Notes: a model not told the origin generated them from the sequence alone. DNA of 64,000 bases from Rhodococcus gordoniae (GCF_001646655.1 NZ_LPZN01000019.1:1-64000), one strand, 5' to 3'; shown: positions 41,739 through 50,304, numbered from the stretch's first letter. Translations and numbers: made by a program.

Positions 41739-43673
41739 ATGGAGCGCATGGCGTCGAGCGCGAAACTCGAACAGGTCGTCATCCGCATCGCCGGCGACTC
41801 CGGCGACGGCATGCAACTCGCCGGTGACCGGTTCACCGCCGAGGCGGCCGCCTTCGGCAACGACCTGGCCACCCAGCCCAACTTCCCCGCCGAGATCCGC
41901 GCACCCCGGGGCACCCTTCCCGGAGTCTCGAGCTTCCAGATCCAGATCGCCGACCACGACATCCTCACCGCCGGCGACCGGCCCGACGTGCTGGTCGCGA
42001 TGAACCCGGCGGCCTTCGAGGCCAACGTCGGCGACCTGCCCCGGGGTGGCACCGTCATCGTCGACAGCGACGAATTCACCAAACGGAACCTGAACAAGGC
42101 GGGTTACGCCGCCGATCCGCTCGGCACCGACGCTGTGGAGCATCTGACCGTCCATGCCCTGCCCATGAGCACGCTCACCGCCGGTGCCGTCGAACCCGCC
42201 GGCGTCGGCAAGAAGGACGCGCAGCGCTCGAAGAACATGTTCGCGCTCGGTCTCCTGTCGTGGATGTACGGGCGTCCGATCGCGCCGGTCGAGACGTTCC
42301 TCGAGCGCAAGTTCGCGTCGAAACCCGACATCGCCCACGCGAACGTCCTCGCGCTGCGTGCCGGATGGAACTACGGGGAGACCACCGAGGCGTTCGCCAC
42401 GACCTACGAGGTGGCGCGCGCGTCGCTGCCGTCCGGGACATACCGGCAGATCACCGGCAACACCGCGCTCGCCTACGGTCTCGTCGCGGCAGGTCGCGCG
42501 GCGGCGATGGACGTCTTCCTCGGCACCTATCCGATCACCCCGGCCTCCGACATCCTCCACGAACTGAGCAAGCTCGAACACTTCGGTGTGCACACCTTCC
42601 AGGCCGAGGACGAGATCGCAGGCATCGGTGCCGCGATCGGCGCGTCCTACGGCGGGGCGCTCGGCGTCACCAGCACCTCCGGTCCGGGAATCGCGCTGCA
42701 ATCCGAGGCCATCGGCCTGGCGGTGATGACCGAACTGCCGCTGATCGTCGTCGACGTCCAGCGCGGCGGACCGTCCACGGGACTGCCGACGAAAACCGAA
42801 CAGGCCGACCTGATGCAGGCGATGTTCGGGCGCAACGGCGAATCGCCCGTCGCGATCGTCGCCCCGCAATCGCCCGCCGACTGCTTCGACGCGGCGCTCG
42901 AGGCCGCGCGCATCGCGATCACCTACCGCACCCCGGTCATGGTGTTGTCCGACGGCGCGATCGCCAACGGATCCGAACCGTGGCGGATCCCCGACATCGA
43001 CGATCTGCCGCGCATCGACCCGCGCTTCGCACAGTCGCCGGAGGACGACGACCCCGGCTACCTGCCCTACGCCCGCCGTGCCGACACCCTCGCCCGCGAC
43101 TGGGCGATTCCCGGAACCGCAGGTCGTGAGCACCGGATCGGCGGTCTCGAGAAGGCCGACGGAACGGGCGACATCTCGTACCACCACACCAACCACGAGT
43201 TGATGACCCGGCTGCGGGTCGCGCGGGTGGCCGGCATCGACGTCCCGGATCTCGGGGTCGACGACCCCACCGGTGACGCCGAGGTGCTGGTGCTCGGCTG
43301 GGGATCGTCGTACGGGCCGATCGGGGAGGCGGTGCGCCGTGCCCGACGGGCCGGGCACCGGGTGGCCCGAGCGCACCTACGTCATCTGGCGCCGATGCCG
43401 AAGAACCTCGGTGACGTGCTCGGCCGCTACCGGCGCGTGCTCGTCCCGGAGATGAACCTGGGTCAGCTGTCGTTCCTGCTGCGGTCTCGGTTCGACGCCG
43501 ACATCCAGCCGGTGACGAAGGTATCGGGCATGGCGTTCCGCGCCGACGAGCTCCACGACGCCATCGAAGCCGAATTCGCCGGAACGCTCGCCGACACCGA
43601 ACGATCCCGGACGCCGGACGCGGTCGCCTCGTCGACGAAACTCGACCCCACAGCAGAGAGGGCACGAGCATGA
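41739..43673 (+). CDS. korA: 2-oxoacid:ferredoxin oxidoreductase alpha (gamma-alpha fusion)
   Basis: About 644 residues. The N-terminal gamma domain starts VVIRIAGDSGDGMQLAGDRF. The alpha domain follows with TYPITPASDILHEL and FQAEDEIAGIGAAIGASYGG. This is the fused KorA of actinobacteria, which with KorB decarboxylates 2-oxoglutarate to succinyl-CoA and reduces ferredoxin. It provides a CoA-dependent alternative to the 2-oxoglutarate dehydrogenase complex. Starts at 41727 (GTG), 41739 and 41748 are all possible. It overlaps korB as ATGA. Confidence 0.92.
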   Translation: MERMASSAKLEQVVIRIAGDSGDGMQLAGDRFTAEAAAFGNDLATQPNFPAEIRAPRGTLPGVSSFQIQIADHDILTAGDRPDVLVAMNPAAFEANVGDLPRGGTVIVDSDEFTKRNLNKAGYAADPLGTDAVEHLTVHALPMSTLTAGAVEPAGVGKKDAQRSKNMFALGLLSWMYGRPIAPVETFLERKFASKPDIAHANVLALRAGWNYGETTEAFATTYEVARASLPSGTYRQITGNTALAYGLVAAGRAAAMDVFLGTYPITPASDILHELSKLEHFGVHTFQAEDEIAGIGAAIGASYGGALGVTSTSGPGIALQSEAIGLAVMTELPLIVVDVQRGGPSTGLPTKTEQADLMQAMFGRNGESPVAIVAPQSPADCFDAALEAARIAITYRTPVMVLSDGAIANGSEPWRIPDIDDLPRIDPRFAQSPEDDDPGYLPYARRADTLARDWAIPGTAGREHRIGGLEKADGTGDISYHHTNHELMTRLRVARVAGIDVPDLGVDDPTGDAEVLVLGWGSSYGPIGEAVRRARRAGHRVARAHLRHLAPMPKNLGDVLGRYRRVLVPEMNLGQLSFLLRSRFDADIQPVTKVSGMAFRADELHDAIEAEFAGTLADTERSRTPDAVASSTKLDPTAERARA

Positions 43674-44740
43674 CCGGACTCGTCGGCCACGATCTCGGAC
43701 TCCGCCCGCACATCGACGCGCTCGAGGGTGTGCCCCGCACCGACGACCCGCAGAAGGCGAAGGACTTCACGTCCGATCAGGAGGTGCGGTGGTGTCCGGG
43801 CTGCGGCGACTACGTCATCCTCGCGACGGTGCGGAGTCTGCTTCCCGAATTGGGTGTCCGGCGTGAGAATCTCGTGTTCGTCTCCGGCATCGGATGCTCG
43901 TCGCGGTTCCCCTATTATCTCGACACCTACGGTGTGCACTCGATCCACGGACGCGCGCCGACGCTCGCGACCGGACTCGCGGTCACCCGCCCGGATCTGT
44001 CGGTCTGGGTCGTGACCGGCGACGGCGACGCCCTGTCGATCGGCGGCAACCACCTCGTCCACGCCTTACGCCGCAACGTGAACATGCGGATTCTGTTGTT
44101 CAACAACCGGATCTACGGACTCACCAAGGGCCAGTACTCGCCGACCTCGGAGGTCGGCAAGGTCACCAAGTCGTCGCCCTCGGGCTCGGTCGACGCTCCG
44201 TTCAACACCTTGTCGCTCGCACTCGGTGCCGAGGCGAGCTTCGTGGCACGCGCCCTGGATTCCGATCGTGCCGGTCTGACGGACGTGCTGCGCGCGGCGG
44301 CACACCACCGCGGTGCGGCTTTCGTCGAGATCCTGCAGGACTGCCCGATCTTCAACGACGGATCGTTCGACGTGCTGCGCAAGGACGAAGCACGGTCGCA
44401 CCTCATCCCGCTGCGACACGGCGAACCCATCATCTTCGGAACCGACGACGAGCTGTGCGTCGTCAGAAGAGGTTTCGGCGTGCGGGTGGCGCAGCGCGCC
44501 GAGGTCGCCGCCGACGACATCGTCGTGCACGACGCGCACACCGACGACCCCGAGTACGCGTACGCACTGTCGCGCCTGTCGGACCAGGGTCTTCGCCACG
44601 TCGTCACGGGAATCGTGCGGCAGGTCGGGCGGACGACCTACGACGACGCCGAGCGCGCCCGGGTGCGGGCCGCGCAGGAGTCCGGCACCGCCGACCTGCA
44701 GCAGTTGCTGCGGGGTGACAACACGTGGACCGTGCCCTGA
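43670..44740 (+). CDS. korB: 2-oxoacid:ferredoxin oxidoreductase beta subunit
   Basis: 356 residues. The thiamine diphosphate motif is VVTGDGDALSIGGNHLVHAL ending in LFNN. The iron-sulfur site includes WCPGCGDY near residue 40 and GCSSRFPYY. IYGLTKGQYSPTS is the conserved substrate loop. It forms the catalytic half of KorAB. An ATGA overlap with korA shows coupling. The palindromic element at 44748 follows 8 bases after the stop and may end the transcript. Confidence 0.93.
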   Translation: MTGLVGHDLGLRPHIDALEGVPRTDDPQKAKDFTSDQEVRWCPGCGDYVILATVRSLLPELGVRRENLVFVSGIGCSSRFPYYLDTYGVHSIHGRAPTLATGLAVTRPDLSVWVVTGDGDALSIGGNHLVHALRRNVNMRILLFNNRIYGLTKGQYSPTSEVGKVTKSSPSGSVDAPFNTLSLALGAEASFVARALDSDRAGLTDVLRAAAHHRGAAFVEILQDCPIFNDGSFDVLRKDEARSHLIPLRHGEPIIFGTDDELCVVRRGFGVRVAQRAEVAADDIVVHDAHTDDPEYAYALSRLSDQGLRHVVTGIVRQVGRTTYDDAERARVRAAQESGTADLQQLLRGDNTWTVP

Positions 44741-44747
44741 GGCCTGT

Positions 44748-44813
44748 ATCCGCTACCGTCCCGGTCATCCGCTACGGCAATTGTTGTAGCGGATGACCGA
44801 CGCTGTAGCGGAT
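44748..44813. repeat. Dispersed palindromic element, copy 2
   Basis: The inner stem of 14 bp, CGGTCATCCGCTAC (44762-44775) with its complement (44786-44799), closes a loop GGCAATTGTT. Outer ATCCGCTAC (44748-44756) pairs with GTAGCGGAT (44805-44813). It matches copy 3 closely over about 65 bases and copy 1 in layout. It fills the gap between convergent korB and the hotdog gene, so it may also act as a two-way terminator. Confidence 0.75.
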
Positions 44814-44815
44814 GT

Positions 44816-45286
44816 CTATCGGCGGGGTTTCGGCGAGACATTCATGGTGATGCGCGCCGTGACGAAGACCTTGCCGTCGGCATCCGAGACATCCACGGGG
44901 ACGATGAGTTCGGTGGGCTCGTCGGGGAAGTCCGGGACGTCGTCGAGCCGGGCGACGGCGGTGACGGCGGTGGTCGCCTTCGACTTGTACTCCACGGTCA
45001 TCCCGACGGGGATCCAGCGGTGGGTGGCGGGGACGGTGGCGTCGGTCATCATGCCGCCGGCGATCTCGGCCATGTTGCACGACGCGATCGCGTGATAGGT
45101 GCCGAGGTGGTTGTGCACGCTGCGCCGATTCGGTGCGGTGACCCGGCACAGGCCCGGCCGCAGTTCGTGGATGAGGGGATGGATGCTGCGGAAGTAGGGC
45201 GCCTTGAAACACACTGCCTGGGTGAACAGCCAGTTCCCGAACGGCACGCGCTGCAGTCTGTTCCAGATGTCGAGGTTGGTCGTCAT
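44816..45286 (-). CDS. Hotdog-fold protein, DUF4442 family
   Basis: 156 residues. DUF4442 members are thioesterase-like hotdog proteins. Visible blocks are NRRSVHNHLGTYHAIASCNM, a central helix with an acid (AEIAGGMM), and the closing strands MTVEYKSKATTAVTAVARL. It may hydrolyse acyl-CoA or bind fatty acyl groups. It is 26 bases after a tetR gene on the same strand, so the two probably form one operon. That operon is flanked on both sides by copies of the palindromic element. Confidence 0.8.
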   Translation of the reverse strand: MTTNLDIWNRLQRVPFGNWLFTQAVCFKAPYFRSIHPLIHELRPGLCRVTAPNRRSVHNHLGTYHAIASCNMAEIAGGMMTDATVPATHRWIPVGMTVEYKSKATTAVTAVARLDDVPDFPDEPTELIVPVDVSDADGKVFVTARITMNVSPKPRR

Positions 45287-45312
45287 GACGGATGTCCTTG
45301 TCGGTCGGGTGA

Positions 45313-45942
45313 TCAGCGTGGTGCCGGATCGGGTGGGGTGAGGGCGAGAACGGCTCGGACGGCCGCGGCGAGGCGGTCGCGCACGGCGGGAGTGGGGTCC
45401 CGTCGTCCCCGCAGGAGCAGGGCGGCGGGGAGCTCGACGACGCAGTCGCGGATCACCGCCACCGCTTCGCGATCGGCGCGGTCCCATACGCCGCGGGTGA
45501 GTCGAACGAACAGGGTCGTGAGTGCGTCGTCGAGGGCGTTCAATTGTGTGGCGACGTCGTTCGGGACGTCGCCGGAACCGAGGACGTCCGCGCGACGTAC
45601 GGCGAGGAGGAAGTGTCCGGAGACGGGGTAGCGGATCGAATACTCGGCGGGCGCATCCGCAGCGGCGACGACGGCCTCGACTGCGTTCTGCGGCGCCGAC
45701 CCGGTTGTGAGTGCGCGGTCGACGGCGTCTCGTTGCAGATCGAGGAAGCGCCGGGCCGCGCGCAGCCAGACGTGCCCCATCAGTCCTGCTCGCGACCCGA
45801 AGGCGTGGTAGATCGCGCCGTTGGACACCGACGTCGCCTCGGAGAGTGCCCGGACGGTGACGGCTGTGGGGCCGGACTCCACCGCGAGCGCTTCGGCTGC
45901 ATCCATCAGTCGGTCCAGGTCGTGGGTGCGTGTGCGCGCCAT
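45313..45942 (-). CDS. TetR-family transcriptional regulator
   Basis: 209 residues from the ATG at 45942. The helix-turn-helix is ESGPTAVTVRALSEATSVSN with GAIYHAFGSRAGLM. The C-terminal ligand domain is Ala/Val-rich and of unknown specificity. A perfect 16-bp palindrome lies 14 bases upstream of the start (45957-45972), so it is very likely autoregulated together with the downstream DUF4442 gene. Confidence 0.88.
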   Translation of the reverse strand: MARTRTHDLDRLMDAAEALAVESGPTAVTVRALSEATSVSNGAIYHAFGSRAGLMGHVWLRAARRFLDLQRDAVDRALTTGSAPQNAVEAVVAAADAPAEYSIRYPVSGHFLLAVRRADVLGSGDVPNDVATQLNALDDALTTLFVRLTRGVWDRADREAVAVIRDCVVELPAALLLRGRRDPTPAVRDRLAAAVRAVLALTPPDPAPR

Positions 45943-45956
45943 GATCGAGACAATAA

Positions 45957-45972
45957 CAGAGCGCGCGCTCTG
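45957..45972. promoter_or_regulatory. Perfect 16-bp palindrome, probable TetR operator
   Basis: CAGAGCGCGCGCTCTG is a perfect palindrome flanked by ATAA and AATAA. It lies just before the tetR ATG at 45942, overlapping the expected promoter. Strong candidate for autorepression. Confidence 0.65.
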
Positions 45973-45989
45973 GAATAACGATACAGGTG

Positions 45990-46057
45990 GATCCGCTACC
46001 GCCCTGGTCATCCGCTACGGCAATCGTTGTAGCGGATGACCGACGTTGTAGCGGGTC
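45990..46057. repeat. Dispersed palindromic element, copy 3
   Basis: The inner stem of 13 bp, GGTCATCCGCTAC (46006-46018) with its complement (46029-46041), closes the loop GGCAATCGTT. Outer GATCCGCTAC (45990-45999) faces GTAGCGGGTC (46048-46057). It differs from copy 2 at only a few positions. The last bases enter the stop codon of the amidohydrolase gene. Confidence 0.75.
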
Positions 46058-47450
46058 AGGCGTGGTGGACGACGCGACCGGCGATGACGGTCGCGCGGAC
46101 CATCTCTGCGGTGGGTGCTGCGAGGACGTCGACCAGGGGGCGGGCGAGCAGGACGAGATCGGCCGGCGCGCCGACCCGCACGCGACGGGCAGCGCCACCG
46201 GGGTCGTCGAGCGGGGCCAGATACCGGTCGAGGGCGGTCGCGGCGGGGATGCGTTCGTCCACTCCGACGACGTCACCGGTCGGGCACGCGCGGGAGGCCG
46301 CGGCGGAGATCACCGTCCACGGGTCGACCGGGCCGTAGGGGGCGTCGCTGGACAGCGCGACCGGCACGTCGCCGTCGAGGAGGCTTCGGCAGCGATAGAG
46401 GTCGGGCAGGTCGACGGCGGGCACGTCGCGGAGATAGGCGTCGCCGCGGTCGGCGAGGAAGCCGGGCTGGGTGACCACCTGCAGGCCGAGACGACACAGG
46501 TCGTCGATCGACTCGGCCGGGATGAGCGCGCCGTGCTCGATGCGGTCGCCGGGGACGGTGCCCACCTCGATGAGGACGGCGAGCAGGATCGCGAACGCCT
46601 CGCGACTGGCGCAGTGCACGGCCACCGCGCGACCCGCAGCGTGGGCGCGGTGGATCGTCGCCGCGAGGTCGTCGAGGTCGGGCAGCCCGGAGTCGGCGAG
46701 CACAATCTTGTACGGGCCTGCGGCGAACGTCTCGGATCCGGCGAAATCGAGTGGTGCACCGAGAAGTCGGATGTGTTGCGGGATTGATCCGTCGACGTGG
46801 GAAGCGCGGAGGTGTTCGAGGGTCGACGGGGTGAGGTCGGGTGTCGCGTCGGTGAGGCCGGTGATGCCGTAGGACGCCAGTTCGGCGCCCACATCTGCGA
46901 GCGACGGTGGGCCGGTATCGGGTAGCCGGTCGCGGAGCCATGTGTCGGCGCGCCACACCCGCCCCGTCGGCCGTCCCTTCTCGTCGCGTTCTACGCCGGG
47001 GTGATCGGCCGTTCCGAGGCTCGTGAGTGCGGCGGCGGTGGAGTTCAGGAACCACACTGCGCCGCTTCGATGTTGGATGCGCACGGGACACTCGGCGTGC
47101 AGTGCGTCGAGAGAATTCAGATCCAACAGACCCGCAACATCTTCCGAGTACCCGACACCCCGGATCCATCCGCCGCCGGCCGCGGTTGCGAGTGCGCGGG
47201 CGAGGTCGTCGGCAGTGCGGACAGCAGGAGGACCGCAGCGGACCGACGCGCGGTCGGCCGTGAGGGCGTGCAGGTGGATGTGATGGTCGTGCAGGCCCGG
47301 AAGCAGTGCGCCTCCACGACCGTCGATGACGTCCGCAGACACGGGCACCGGCACGTCCGTCCCGAGTGCTGTGACGACTCCGTCGCGGATGAGGACATCG
47401 ATTCCACCGACGCCGTCGACCTCGAGGTCGCGTACAACGAGGACGCTCAC
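46056..47450 (-). CDS. Amidohydrolase family protein (YtcJ/imidazolonepropionase-like)
   Basis: 464 residues with the amidohydrolase barrel. The HxH metal site is in GLHDHHIHLHAL, later metal His are in VAVHCASREAF and RIEHGALI, and the catalytic Asp in ALSSDAPYGPVDPW. The C-terminal beta-sandwich ends VRATVIAGRVVHHA. The layout fits the YtcJ-like group, metal-dependent hydrolases of amides or related bonds. The start overlaps the stop of the upstream CoA-transferase-like gene (ATGA), so the two are coupled. The substrate is unknown. Confidence 0.87.
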   Translation of the reverse strand: MSVLVVRDLEVDGVGGIDVLIRDGVVTALGTDVPVPVSADVIDGRGGALLPGLHDHHIHLHALTADRASVRCGPPAVRTADDLARALATAAGGGWIRGVGYSEDVAGLLDLNSLDALHAECPVRIQHRSGAVWFLNSTAAALTSLGTADHPGVERDEKGRPTGRVWRADTWLRDRLPDTGPPSLADVGAELASYGITGLTDATPDLTPSTLEHLRASHVDGSIPQHIRLLGAPLDFAGSETFAAGPYKIVLADSGLPDLDDLAATIHRAHAAGRAVAVHCASREAFAILLAVLIEVGTVPGDRIEHGALIPAESIDDLCRLGLQVVTQPGFLADRGDAYLRDVPAVDLPDLYRCRSLLDGDVPVALSSDAPYGPVDPWTVISAAASRACPTGDVVGVDERIPAATALDRYLAPLDDPGGAARRVRVGAPADLVLLARPLVDVLAAPTAEMVRATVIAGRVVHHA

Positions 47451-48670
47451 GGCCGGATGCCCAGATCGGCGAGTACTCGCTGGGTATCGCGCCCGGATTC
47501 GGCGACCTCACCGGAGATTTCACGCTTCTGCGGTTCGGCGACCGCAACGACACCGTCCGCTGTCTGCAGCACCCACTGCTCGCCGTCGCGGATGGCGGGT
47601 TGCGAGATGGTCGTGGGTTCGTCGAGAGTCGCCGCGACGACAGCGGACATCGAGATGTCCCAGAGCTTTCCGCGTCCGTCGGGTGGTGTCGACATGGCCA
47701 GAGCTGCGGCGGTGAGACCCGTGAGGGGATCGGCGATCGCATCGCCGACGAAGGCGGGACCCTCCGCGTCGTACGCGATCAATCCGGCGGAGGCGGCGAT
47801 GTCGTCGCCGAAACCCACTCGGTGCGAATCCCGTCCGTGTGCGGTGATCGAGACCCACGTGGTGCCGTCGTCCACGGCCTTCGCAGCATCGAGTCCGAAA
47901 CCGGCGAGCGCCCGCGGTCGCGACGCCTCGACCACGATGTCGGCCGCTGCCACCAGGTCCGCGAGTTCGCGTCGCTGTGTGGCATCGTTCGGGTCGAGCA
48001 CGACGGATTCGTGCCCGCCGTGCAGGAGTCGGTAGAAGTCGGCATTGCCGCGACGCGCACCGTCCGGCCGCGACGGCGTCTCGACCTTGACGACGCGCGC
48101 ACCGGCAAGACCGAGCAGGTGCGCACACAGCGGGCCGGCCCACAACGCACTGAAGTCGACGACGAGCAACCCGTCGACCGCGCGGGGTTCCACCGGCGTC
48201 AGGGGAGCGGCCACACCGTGGACGACCGGGCCCGCCGCGATCCCGAGCAGTTCGGCTCGCTCGGCGAGCTCCGCCCCGGTGTGTTCGACGAGCCAGTCAG
48301 CGACAGCGGGCCACGGATCGTCGGGGATCTCCGCGCTGATCAGGGCGCCGAGCAGGAGCGGGTCATCGGGACGCGCGCACGAGACCGACGCCCAGCCGTC
48401 GATCGTCGGCAACAGGCGACACGCACCTCCGGCGGAGACCGCTCCGCCGCGACGATGACCGGTGAACGCTGCGCGTTCGGACAGCAGACGCGCGCCGTCG
48501 ACATCGACGACCCCACCGGAGGCGGTGGCGATCCACGCGGAGCGTTCGCGGGCGACGGTGGCGGCGCGGCCAGGAGGGAGCAGTGGGGGACCGTCGACTC
48601 TGCCGGTCAGAGAGGCAATTCCGCTGTGGGCCCAGTCGCGTGCCGGGTCTGCGGCGAGGTCGGTGGCCAC
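47447..48670 (-). CDS. CaiB-family CoA-transferase with unusual domain order
   Basis: About 407 residues from the GTG at 48670. The first 170 residues look like the small domain of CaiB proteins (CRLLPTIDGWASVSCARPDD, GIAAGPVVHGV). The Rossmann part that normally begins the protein comes after it: LLVVDFSALWAGPLCAHLLG, AGARVVKVETPSRPDGARRG. The catalytic Asp candidate is in GDAIADPLTGLTAAAL. The order therefore looks permuted relative to the CaiB protein at 38459. It is coupled to the amidohydrolase and divergent from an EchA-like gene. Confidence 0.78.
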   Translation of the reverse strand: MATDLAADPARDWAHSGIASLTGRVDGPPLLPPGRAATVARERSAWIATASGGVVDVDGARLLSERAAFTGHRRGGAVSAGGACRLLPTIDGWASVSCARPDDPLLLGALISAEIPDDPWPAVADWLVEHTGAELAERAELLGIAAGPVVHGVAAPLTPVEPRAVDGLLVVDFSALWAGPLCAHLLGLAGARVVKVETPSRPDGARRGNADFYRLLHGGHESVVLDPNDATQRRELADLVAAADIVVEASRPRALAGFGLDAAKAVDDGTTWVSITAHGRDSHRVGFGDDIAASAGLIAYDAEGPAFVGDAIADPLTGLTAAALAMSTPPDGRGKLWDISMSAVVAATLDEPTTISQPAIRDGEQWVLQTADGVVAVAEPQKREISGEVAESGRDTQRVLADLGIRP

Positions 48671-48728
48671 GACCGTGATGTTACATTTCGTGCCGGATGG
48701 GGCCTGGCGGAGTACAAGGACGGACCAC

Positions 48729-49778
48729 ATGGATACGGCACGAGCGATGCTTGTCTCTGCTGCGGACCTGACGAACGGCGTGGCGGGAGAGCCCCTTCTC
48801 GGTGAGGGCGGTGCCGTGTCCCGGCCGATGGTCGTCGTCGACCTCGACGCAGGCGTTCCCCTGATCGAACGTGCCGTCGAACAGGCCGCACTGGCCGATC
48901 GGATCCTCGTCGGCCGCGCGACCCGCAAGATCCCCGCCGAGGTTCGTCCGTTGATCGACGCGCTCGACCTCACCTACGCGCCGGTCGCGCAATCCCGTGG
49001 CGTGGTGGAGACACCGGACCCGGATGCGAGCATCGCCGCCTTTGCCGAGGCGGTCGCCGCGAACCCGCAGGCCGCGCTGGTGGCACGGCAGGTCGTGCGG
49101 GCGTCGGAGACGCTCGCGGTGCCGGAAGCGATCGACGTGGAGTCGCTCGCCTACTCGACGCTGCAGGGCGGGCCAGAGTTCGCCGCGTGGCTCGCCGGAC
49201 GCGGCCCGCGTCCCCTGCCGCCGCCCTCGGACGAACCGGTGCTGATCGCGCGCGACGGCGACCTCTTGCACATCACGCTCAACCGGTCCGAGCGCCGCAA
49301 CGCCTACGGAACGGTGCTGCGCGACGCCCTGGTCGACGCATTGCGACTCGCGACCCTCGACGACAGCATCGAACGGGTGGTGCTCGACGGGGCGGGATCG
49401 TCGTTCTGCGCCGGCGGTGATCTCGACGAGTTCGGTCGCACGCCCGACATCACGCTCGCGCACTTCGTCCGCACACGCGGGGGAGCGGGGCGTCTCGTCG
49501 CGCAGCTCGCCGGTCGCATCGAGGTGCGGTTGCACGGTCACTGCATCGGCGCGGGGATCGAGATCCCGGCCTTCGCGGGACGGGTGGTCGCGACTCCCGA
49601 CACGGTCTTCCGCCTCCCGGAGGTCTCGATGGGCCTCATCCCCGGGGCCGGGGGAACGGTCAGCATTCCGCGACGGATCGGCAGGTGGCGGTCGCTGCAC
49701 CTGTTCGTCACGGCTGCGCCCCTCGACGTCTCCCGTGCACTCGACTGGGGATTGGTGGACGAAATCCGCAGCATGTGA
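48729..49778 (+). CDS. Enoyl-CoA hydratase/isomerase with N-terminal extension
   Basis: 349 residues. A typical crotonase domain fills residues 175-349: ITLNRSERRNAYGTVLRDAL, GSSFCAGGDLDEF (first oxyanion segment) and HGHCIGAGIEIPAFAGRV (second), with the acid region VSMGLIPGAGGT. The first 170 residues are not a second complete crotonase, but ESLAYSTLQGGPEFAAWLAG resembles the C-terminal helices of such enzymes. The usual C-terminal helical domain is missing, so it may have moved to the front. It is divergent from the CaiB-like gene by 58 bases. Confidence 0.82.
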   Translation: MDTARAMLVSAADLTNGVAGEPLLGEGGAVSRPMVVVDLDAGVPLIERAVEQAALADRILVGRATRKIPAEVRPLIDALDLTYAPVAQSRGVVETPDPDASIAAFAEAVAANPQAALVARQVVRASETLAVPEAIDVESLAYSTLQGGPEFAAWLAGRGPRPLPPPSDEPVLIARDGDLLHITLNRSERRNAYGTVLRDALVDALRLATLDDSIERVVLDGAGSSFCAGGDLDEFGRTPDITLAHFVRTRGGAGRLVAQLAGRIEVRLHGHCIGAGIEIPAFAGRVVATPDTVFRLPEVSMGLIPGAGGTVSIPRRIGRWRSLHLFVTAAPLDVSRALDWGLVDEIRSM

Positions 49779-49805
49779 ACAAATTGTTGACAATGAGTTG
49801 TTCAC
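49775..49805. promoter_or_regulatory. Inverted repeat with embedded -35 element
   Basis: GTGAACAA (49775-49782) and TTGTTCAC (49798-49805) are exact complements. Between them lies TTGTTGACAA, which contains the -35-like TTGACA. The repeat overlaps the EchA stop and precedes the ATG at 49822. A repressor here would block the promoter of the small HTH-like gene. Confidence 0.5.
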
Positions 49806-49821
49806 ACGCCATCCTGGGATC

Positions 49822-50235
49822 ATGCCCGAGGACGGCTTCACCCCACCGAATCCGAGTCGCGAACGCGCCCACCGTGAGTACGCGGGGCTGTTCCGGATCG
49901 CCGAACGGCACGGCAGCACTCCCGAGCAACGGGCACGGCAGTCGCACCCCGAGATGCTCGACCCGCTCGGCGCCATCCGTCTCGTCGCTGCACTGGCGGG
50001 CGGCGTGCACAGTCCCGGTCCCGACGAACCCGACGTCGACGATGCCGACGTCGTCGCCGCGCTGGGCCTCGTCCCCAAGGCGCGCGCCGAGATGGACCAA
50101 CTCGAGGCGCTGATCCTCCGCATCGCGCGCGAGCGTGGGATGACCTGGCAGGAGATTGCGTTCGGCCTCGGCCTGGGAAGCATTCAGGCTGCCCGGCAGC
50201 GCTACGAGCGCCTCGTCAAACGCGTCGATGCGTAA
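49822..50235 (+). CDS. Small helix-turn-helix-like protein
   Basis: 137 residues. The C-terminal 35 residues read MTWQEIAFGLGLGSIQAARQ with RYERLVKR, a pattern of helix-turn-helix or sigma-4-like DNA binding seen in small actinobacterial proteins. The N-terminal part is Pro/Asp/Glu-rich and probably flexible. A strong inverted repeat covers its promoter at 49775-49805, which fits autoregulation. No fuller function can be assigned. Confidence 0.7.
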   Translation: MPEDGFTPPNPSRERAHREYAGLFRIAERHGSTPEQRARQSHPEMLDPLGAIRLVAALAGGVHSPGPDEPDVDDADVVAALGLVPKARAEMDQLEALILRIARERGMTWQEIAFGLGLGSIQAARQRYERLVKRVDA

Positions 50236-50304
50236 CGACGACACCGACGTGGTGTGCGATTTCCCGGAAGATTTCGCGCACGACGTCGGTCTCGACTGTG
50301 GCCG

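Noticed and set aside
44748-46057. Insertion sequence bounded by the two element copies
   Set aside because: The copies are in the same orientation and the genes inside encode a hotdog protein and TetR, not a transposase.
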